This document shows, piece by piece, positions 31,601 through 34,851 of a DNA stretch of 34,851 nucleotides. The position numbers were made by a program, and so were the translations under genes. Each line of letters begins with the position of its first letter. The first letter of the stretch is position 1. Under the pieces are notes generated by a model. The model was not told where the DNA came from, ran no database searches, and worked only from the letters and a program-made list of their open reading frames with translations. This DNA comes from a bacterium (lineage in GTDB: Bacteria > Krumholzibacteriota > Krumholzibacteriia > LZORAL124-64-63). The stretch spans positions 1 through 34,851 of the forward strand of contig PIVY01000033.1 of NCBI GenBank assembly GCA_003353795.1, given 5' to 3'.

Positions 31601-34566
31601 TGGTTGCCGAGATTGTAGAGGCACCACTCGATCTCGCCTTCCTCCAGGCCGATGCGATGGTACTCCTCCAGCGGCGCAATGAGGTCGTGCACCGAGCTCT
31701 CCCAGTGGCGGATCCAGGCGCACTGCATATTCACGACCTTCGAGGCCATGCCCGGAACGGGATATTTCGCGAGCAGATCCATGGCCAGCTGCCCGAAGGC
31801 GTTGCCCTCCCGGTACTTGCCCGCGCTGCAAAGCAACGTCGCGTGCCAGGACGCGGCGAAGCTCGAGACCTCGCTGTTGCCGTGCCGGCCGATGATGTTC
31901 AGCATGGTGCAGAAGAGGGAGGCAAGACGTTCCGGCGCCGCGAAGATGATCGGCGTGGTGAGCGCCATCAGGATCTCCAGGGCCGCTCTCATCTCCTCGT
32001 CCTCGATCGTCGACAGGGCCAGGAACTCGTCGGCGGAAAGCTCGTTGGCGAGTTCCGGCTCGAAGGCGACGTGAAGCGACTCGAGATAAGCCTCGCCCAG
32101 CGTGATCGCGTCGCCTGGCTCGTTCCTCGCAACGTGCGCCATGATCAGCGTGCGGTAGGCGATCCAGGCGTCGACATCCCGGTCGGCGTGATCCCTGATC
32201 GTCTCGAACAGCGTCCTGACGTGATCGTGCTCGGTGTTCAGGTAGCGGGCGTCGATCAACTCATTGCCGACGGCGAGCGTCAACGGGTACTGGTCTCGCC
32301 AACCCGCCTCGCCGAGGAGGTCCAGGCTGCGCTGAAGGTAGGTGGCCGCGGCCGCGAAGGCCGAGTTCGCCTTGGACCTCCGACCCGCGGCCAGGTTCAC
32401 CCTGGCCACATGCAGCGACTCGGCCGCGTCGGTTACCAATTCCGTGCTCAGACCATAGTGGTTGGCGATCTCGAAGATCCGTTCGTTCCGCTCCGGATCA
32501 CCGTTGATCTCGAGAAGCGCTCGCGCGATCTCCAGGTGCTTGCGCGTCCGGCTCTCCGTATCGACGAGCCCGTAGGCGGCACGCTGCACCTGATCGTGAA
32601 CGAATTCGTAGTTCGAATCCGATCCGTTGACGAACTTCCCGCTCAGCGCCGCCTCGAGCCGCCCGACCACCTTCGGCTCCGTGAAGCCCGACACCATCGC
32701 CAGGGTCGCGACATCGAAGCGATTGCCGATGCAGGCTGCAGTATTCAGCAAATCGATCTCTTCGCCGCGCAATTGTTCAATCTCCCCCGCCAGGAGCTCG
32801 GCCACGTTGTCTGCGATCGCGACCGACGCGATGTCGTCCGGGTTCCACAGCCAGCTATTCGAGCCGGTGTCGTATCGGACGCATCCCTCGCCGTGCAGCG
32901 ATGACAGCAGGCGACGGACGAAGAAGGGGTTGCCGCGGGTCCGCTCGTGGATCGCCGCACTCAAGGTCTCGATGTCCCGGGAGGCACCCAGCGTGTCGGC
33001 CAGCATGGTCGCGATGGAGCGCTCCCGTAAATTGTCGAGGATCAGGACCCGGGCTCCGGCACCGGCGATGAGTTCCGCGAGCGGATGGTCGTCGTCCACT
33101 TCGTTGTCGCGGTAGGCGCCGATCAACAGCAGCCCAGGCAGACGGACGCCCGCCCGGATCACCTCGAGCAGGCCGAGCGAAGCGCGGTCGATCCACTGCA
33201 GGTCGTCGACGAAGAGCACCAGCGGGCGCTCGGCCGTGGCGATGGCCTGCAGGAAGCTGACGAAGATGAGATTGAAGCGGTTCTCGGATTCCTGGCCACC
33301 GAGTCGCGGCACCTCCGGCTGGACGCCGATGAGGTCCTGCAGGGCAGGGATAACGTCCATCAGCACCCCACCCAGTTCCCCGACCGCCGACTGGATCGCC
33401 TCCCGTGCGCGTTCTACCTCGGTCGCCGGCTCGGTCTGGATCGTGGTTACCCAATCCGTGAACGCCTGGGTGATCGCCGAGTAAGGTGTCGTCCTCAGGT
33501 ACTGGTCGAACTTTCCGCGCGCGAACAGGCCACCGGCAACGGCAACCGGTCGTCGCAGTTCCTCCACCAGAGCGGTCTTCCCGGTGCCGGAGTAGCCGCC
33601 GACGAGGACCAGCATCGACTCGTCGCCGTGGGCAGTCGCGAAGGCGTCGAACAGCAACTGCAATTCGTCCTCGCGGCCGTAAAGCGACTGCAAAAAGACC
33701 AGCCTCCCCGCATGATCCGCCGCCCCGAGCGGGAAGTCCGGAATGAGGTCGCCGGGCGCGAGGCGCTGTAGGCAGGTCTCGAGGTCTCGCTGGACGCCAG
33801 CCGCCGACTGGTAGCGATCCTCGGCGCTCTTCCGGAGCAGCCTGCCGATGATCGCGTCGAGCACGGCAGGAATTCCGGGTGAGACTTCAGAGGGCGGAGC
33901 CGGCGTTCGGGCGAGGTGTTGGTGGATGAGCTCGATCGGATCCCGCGAGTGGAATGGTGGCTGTCCAGTCACGAGTTCGTATAGGACTACTCCCAGCGAG
34001 TAGAGATCCGAACGTTCGTCCACGATGCGGTTGATGCGACCGGTCTGCTCGGGCGCGATGTACCGCAGGGCTCCGAGCGCGAGATCTGGCGGGTCCTCGT
34101 GGTGGCCGGCGCCATTGCGGCGGCGGGCGGCACCCAGATCAATGAGGTGAACGACCGAGTCGCCGTCCCCGATGAGGATGTTGTCGCCGCTGATGCCGAG
34201 GTGAATGATGCCCTGCTTGTGGATGTCGCGGAGGATGCGGGCCAGTTCGGTCGCGAGTTCCAGCTTCGAGCGCAGATCAGGATCCGTGCTCGCGACATGC
34301 TCGCGTAAGGGCCGCCCGGAGACGTACTCCAGGATCAACGCCGGCCGATCCTCGGCTTCCCGCCACTCCAGGACCCTGCGGATACCGGCGACGGAGTCGA
34401 GGCTCCGCGTCATCTCGTATTCACGCTCGAGGGATCGTCGATACTGGCGGGATTCGTGGTGCTGGGCAGGCCTCTTGACGGCGACGGGGCCGGCGTACTC
34501 CTGCAGGATCTCGACCGTTATGGTCGAATCGCCCCGATGCAGGATTTCTCGTTCGGTTGAGCCCAT
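28648..34566 (-). CDS. Giant STK-like / AAA ATPase / GAF / PAS sensor histidine kinase
   Basis: About 1972 residues (ATG at 34566; a GTG one codon earlier is possible). Order: Ser/Thr kinase-like domain (about 5-270); AAA ATPase (about 290-560) with Walker A GGYSGTGKT and Walker B VLFVDDLQWID; a helical TPR-like region (about 600-1190); GAF (about 1220-1370); PAS (about 1420-1530, YDLAVAGSAAGIWDWDL); PAS (about 1545-1680); HisKA with phospho-acceptor His in GSIAHELNQPL; HATPase with NAIQAM, DRGPGID and GGTGMGLAI. This is the known 'trifunctional' kinase architecture of cyanobacteria and myxobacteria. The kinase-like domain keeps Lys (VAVKRP), Asp of DLG and APEQ, but its catalytic loop reads HLGISGDN instead of HRDxKxxN, so phosphotransfer there is doubtful. 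The histidine kinase half looks intact and is coupled to the FixJ-type regulator. Confidence 0.95.
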   Translation of the reverse strand: MGSTEREILHRGDSTITVEILQEYAGPVAVKRPAQHHESRQYRRSLEREYEMTRSLDSVAGIRRVLEWREAEDRPALILEYVSGRPLREHVASTDPDLRSKLELATELARILRDIHKQGIIHLGISGDNILIGDGDSVVHLIDLGAARRRNGAGHHEDPPDLALGALRYIAPEQTGRINRIVDERSDLYSLGVVLYELVTGQPPFHSRDPIELIHQHLARTPAPPSEVSPGIPAVLDAIIGRLLRKSAEDRYQSAAGVQRDLETCLQRLAPGDLIPDFPLGAADHAGRLVFLQSLYGREDELQLLFDAFATAHGDESMLVLVGGYSGTGKTALVEELRRPVAVAGGLFARGKFDQYLRTTPYSAITQAFTDWVTTIQTEPATEVERAREAIQSAVGELGGVLMDVIPALQDLIGVQPEVPRLGGQESENRFNLIFVSFLQAIATAERPLVLFVDDLQWIDRASLGLLEVIRAGVRLPGLLLIGAYRDNEVDDDHPLAELIAGAGARVLILDNLRERSIATMLADTLGASRDIETLSAAIHERTRGNPFFVRRLLSSLHGEGCVRYDTGSNSWLWNPDDIASVAIADNVAELLAGEIEQLRGEEIDLLNTAACIGNRFDVATLAMVSGFTEPKVVGRLEAALSGKFVNGSDSNYEFVHDQVQRAAYGLVDTESRTRKHLEIARALLEINGDPERNERIFEIANHYGLSTELVTDAAESLHVARVNLAAGRRSKANSAFAAAATYLQRSLDLLGEAGWRDQYPLTLAVGNELIDARYLNTEHDHVRTLFETIRDHADRDVDAWIAYRTLIMAHVARNEPGDAITLGEAYLESLHVAFEPELANELSADEFLALSTIEDEEMRAALEILMALTTPIIFAAPERLASLFCTMLNIIGRHGNSEVSSFAASWHATLLCSAGKYREGNAFGQLAMDLLAKYPVPGMASKVVNMQCAWIRHWESSVHDLIAPLEEYHRIGLEEGEIEWCLYNLGNHMLLLWGVGASLDAYASTAAHCVGLCEDKNQEITFLICSIFAQGAANLRDETLDASRLEGHWFSEQYTLPRLAGNDMLLSFYRSVQIALCYLFGDPEGAREHAVEALKTRHGLLPHYLYTKISFYGALAYVAGSGNEAARQEQSEVLVVFEGELKTWAESAPMNYAHQYRLLLAEKCRLAGDHWPAVQHYEAAREGARTNGFVHDEALANELFGRFWLDQGNEGFASVCLAEALGCYRAWGAVAKADDLQARYAQLIVPSSVSVVKTGPDSVDPDVVAPTASILDLDSILKACHTLTGEIDLPKLLAKLIVIVIENAGAERGLLLLPEGDDWFIEAEGCIDSDHVTIERSDNVANSRRLPATIIHHVSRTREPAVLDDVLQDERFSRDPYVEQKRVRSALCLPLVNQGKLVSILYLENNLAPGVFSEERVELLDLLSSQMALALENARLYSRLEERIAQRTVDLTEAGRMLEQIRTSEERYDLAVAGSAAGIWDWDLRTDEIFYSDRLKELLGLAPDEMSSSLEEFWTRLHPDHVEAVRVAVDRHLLERIPFQIDYRLRTKAGQYRWFHARGQALFDESGKPLRMSGSISDITRRKQSEDELRSSEERFRLLMERSPLATELLAPDGRILKVNAAWRRLWDVTEEQAAAAVDAYNMLADPQLVDLGIMPIVEKAFAGEDVILPPIEYDAGRTAEELGIDPFEAPAPWIQCHLSPIKDETGEVQFVVNIYMDLSELKQTEMRARRHQEALARHDRATVLGQLTGSIAHELNQPLTGILSNAQAAEMLLASGKWETEEMAEIMAEIVDDTKRGGEVIRNLRDLYREQKGDFAAIDVNTVVEETCHMLRSEFVVKDVDLSVECEPSLPPVSGNRVQLQQIVVNLIMNAIQAMAGQPRWERKLRIMTSGHESEIRIWVEDRGPGIDPEHLDRIFEPLATWKPGGTGMGLAICSSIMEAHCGTMWAENMNGGGARVGFSLSPIEGGQQA

Positions 34567-34633
34567 CACCTGTTTTCCGTCGGCTGAAGTGGGATGATGT
34601 CGTGTCTAGACCACGGACGATTTCCACTAAGCA

Positions 34634-34680
34634 GGAACCGAGCGCAGTGTATCACATCCGGTTCCGGATTCATGGGAACC
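34634..34680 (-). promoter_or_regulatory. Candidate control region of the giant kinase gene
   Basis: Three arms: GGAACCG (34634-34640), CGGTTCC (34659-34665, complementary to the first) and GGAACC (34675-34680, complementary to the second). Between the first two, on the minus strand, TGTGATACA (GATACA at 34648-34653) resembles the extended -10 boxes elsewhere in this window, about 80 nt before the kinase start. The dyads could be operator half-sites for a LuxR-type regulator. Confidence 0.35.
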
Positions 34681-34708
34681 AATCCCGCCATGGCCGATTC
34701 AAAACGCG

Positions 34709-34732
34709 GCTCGTCCGCTCGTCCGCTCGTCC
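34709..34732. repeat. Three tandem copies of an 8-bp unit
   Basis: GCTCGTCC is repeated three times without interruption (34709-34716, 34717-34724, 34725-34732), immediately before the dispersed repeat copy at 34737. Confidence 0.85.
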
Positions 34733-34736
34733 GGCG

Positions 34737-34770
34737 AATAGGAATTCCAAAGCACCTCTCCCCCACCCCA
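34737..34770. repeat. Intergenic repeat copy 3
   Basis: GGAATTCCAAAGCACCTCTC followed by CCCCACCC. It matches 5025-5059 closely and 4959-4990 more loosely. Beyond it, up to the window end at 34851, I see no gene start or RNA. Confidence 0.6.
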
Positions 34771-34851
34771 TCTCCCACTCCCGAATTCCCGACCCCATGA
34801 TTCTACCACATCTTCGCCCCAGCTTCGCACTCGCCCGCTCCGACCGCGGTC

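Noticed and set aside
31102..32904. 600-codon plus-strand open frame opposite the giant kinase
   Set aside because: It lies wholly within the TPR/AAA region of an intact multi-domain protein and shows no motif of its own.
1..34851. CRISPR arrays, insertion sequences, prophage or toxin-antitoxin genes
   Set aside because: No regularly spaced repeats, transposase, integrase or phage structural genes were found in the window.

Overview
The window is GC-rich DNA from a diderm (Gram-negative-type) bacterium. Outer-membrane β-barrel proteins, lipoproteins and signal-peptide proteins make up most of the gene content. Gene density is high and most genes lie on the minus strand. The mix (DUF748, DcaP-type porin, BamA-like and patatin-type barrels, a giant kinase/ATPase/histidine-kinase protein, an AspT-type exchanger) fits a delta-proteobacterial-like or FCB-group/candidate-phylum organism. 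No rRNA or other marker gene allows a firmer placement.

Layout. 1-2191: 3' part of a DUF748/AsmA-like gene. 2275-2374: a 45-nt 3' fragment of a tRNA-Ala gene with its terminator, probably an integration scar. 2557-3444: a barrel-like protein. 3473-4855: a ZIP-type transporter with a cNMP-binding-like domain inserted in its central loop. 5116-6774: an L,D-transpeptidase. 6933-8486 and 8665-9561: a divergent pair, a radical SAM/SPASM-like enzyme and an α/β-hydrolase without its nucleophile serine. 9652-15265: a minus-strand run (BamA-like barrel, BepA-like M48 lipoprotein, DUF4833, Vps62-like plus barrel, DUF4239). 15403-18661: a lipoprotein and a PlpD-like patatin/barrel protein. 19013-20614: DcaP-like porin. 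20663-21012: a gene remnant. 21026-27925: phosphofructokinase, AspT-type exchanger, two outer-membrane proteins, a sulfatase and a lone receiver, all co-directional. 28025-34566: a FixJ/TodT-type regulator translationally coupled to a roughly 1970-residue STK-like/AAA/GAF/PAS/histidine kinase.

How it may work together. The right third reads as one sensory and uptake module. The giant kinase and its regulator, with a second receiver, sit directly before a periplasmic sulfatase, two outer-membrane channel candidates, an inner-membrane exchanger and a sugar-phosphate kinase. The middle third is devoted to outer-membrane biogenesis and remodelling.

A shared signal stands out. A TGn(T/G)ATA extended -10-like box, usually inside an imperfect CCAC/GTGG dyad, occurs at five intergenic sites (one of them serving two divergent genes), with two weaker sites. 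All lie about 25-115 nt upstream of a start codon. Three copies of a separate GGAATTCCAAAGCAC-type repeat lie in intergenic DNA.
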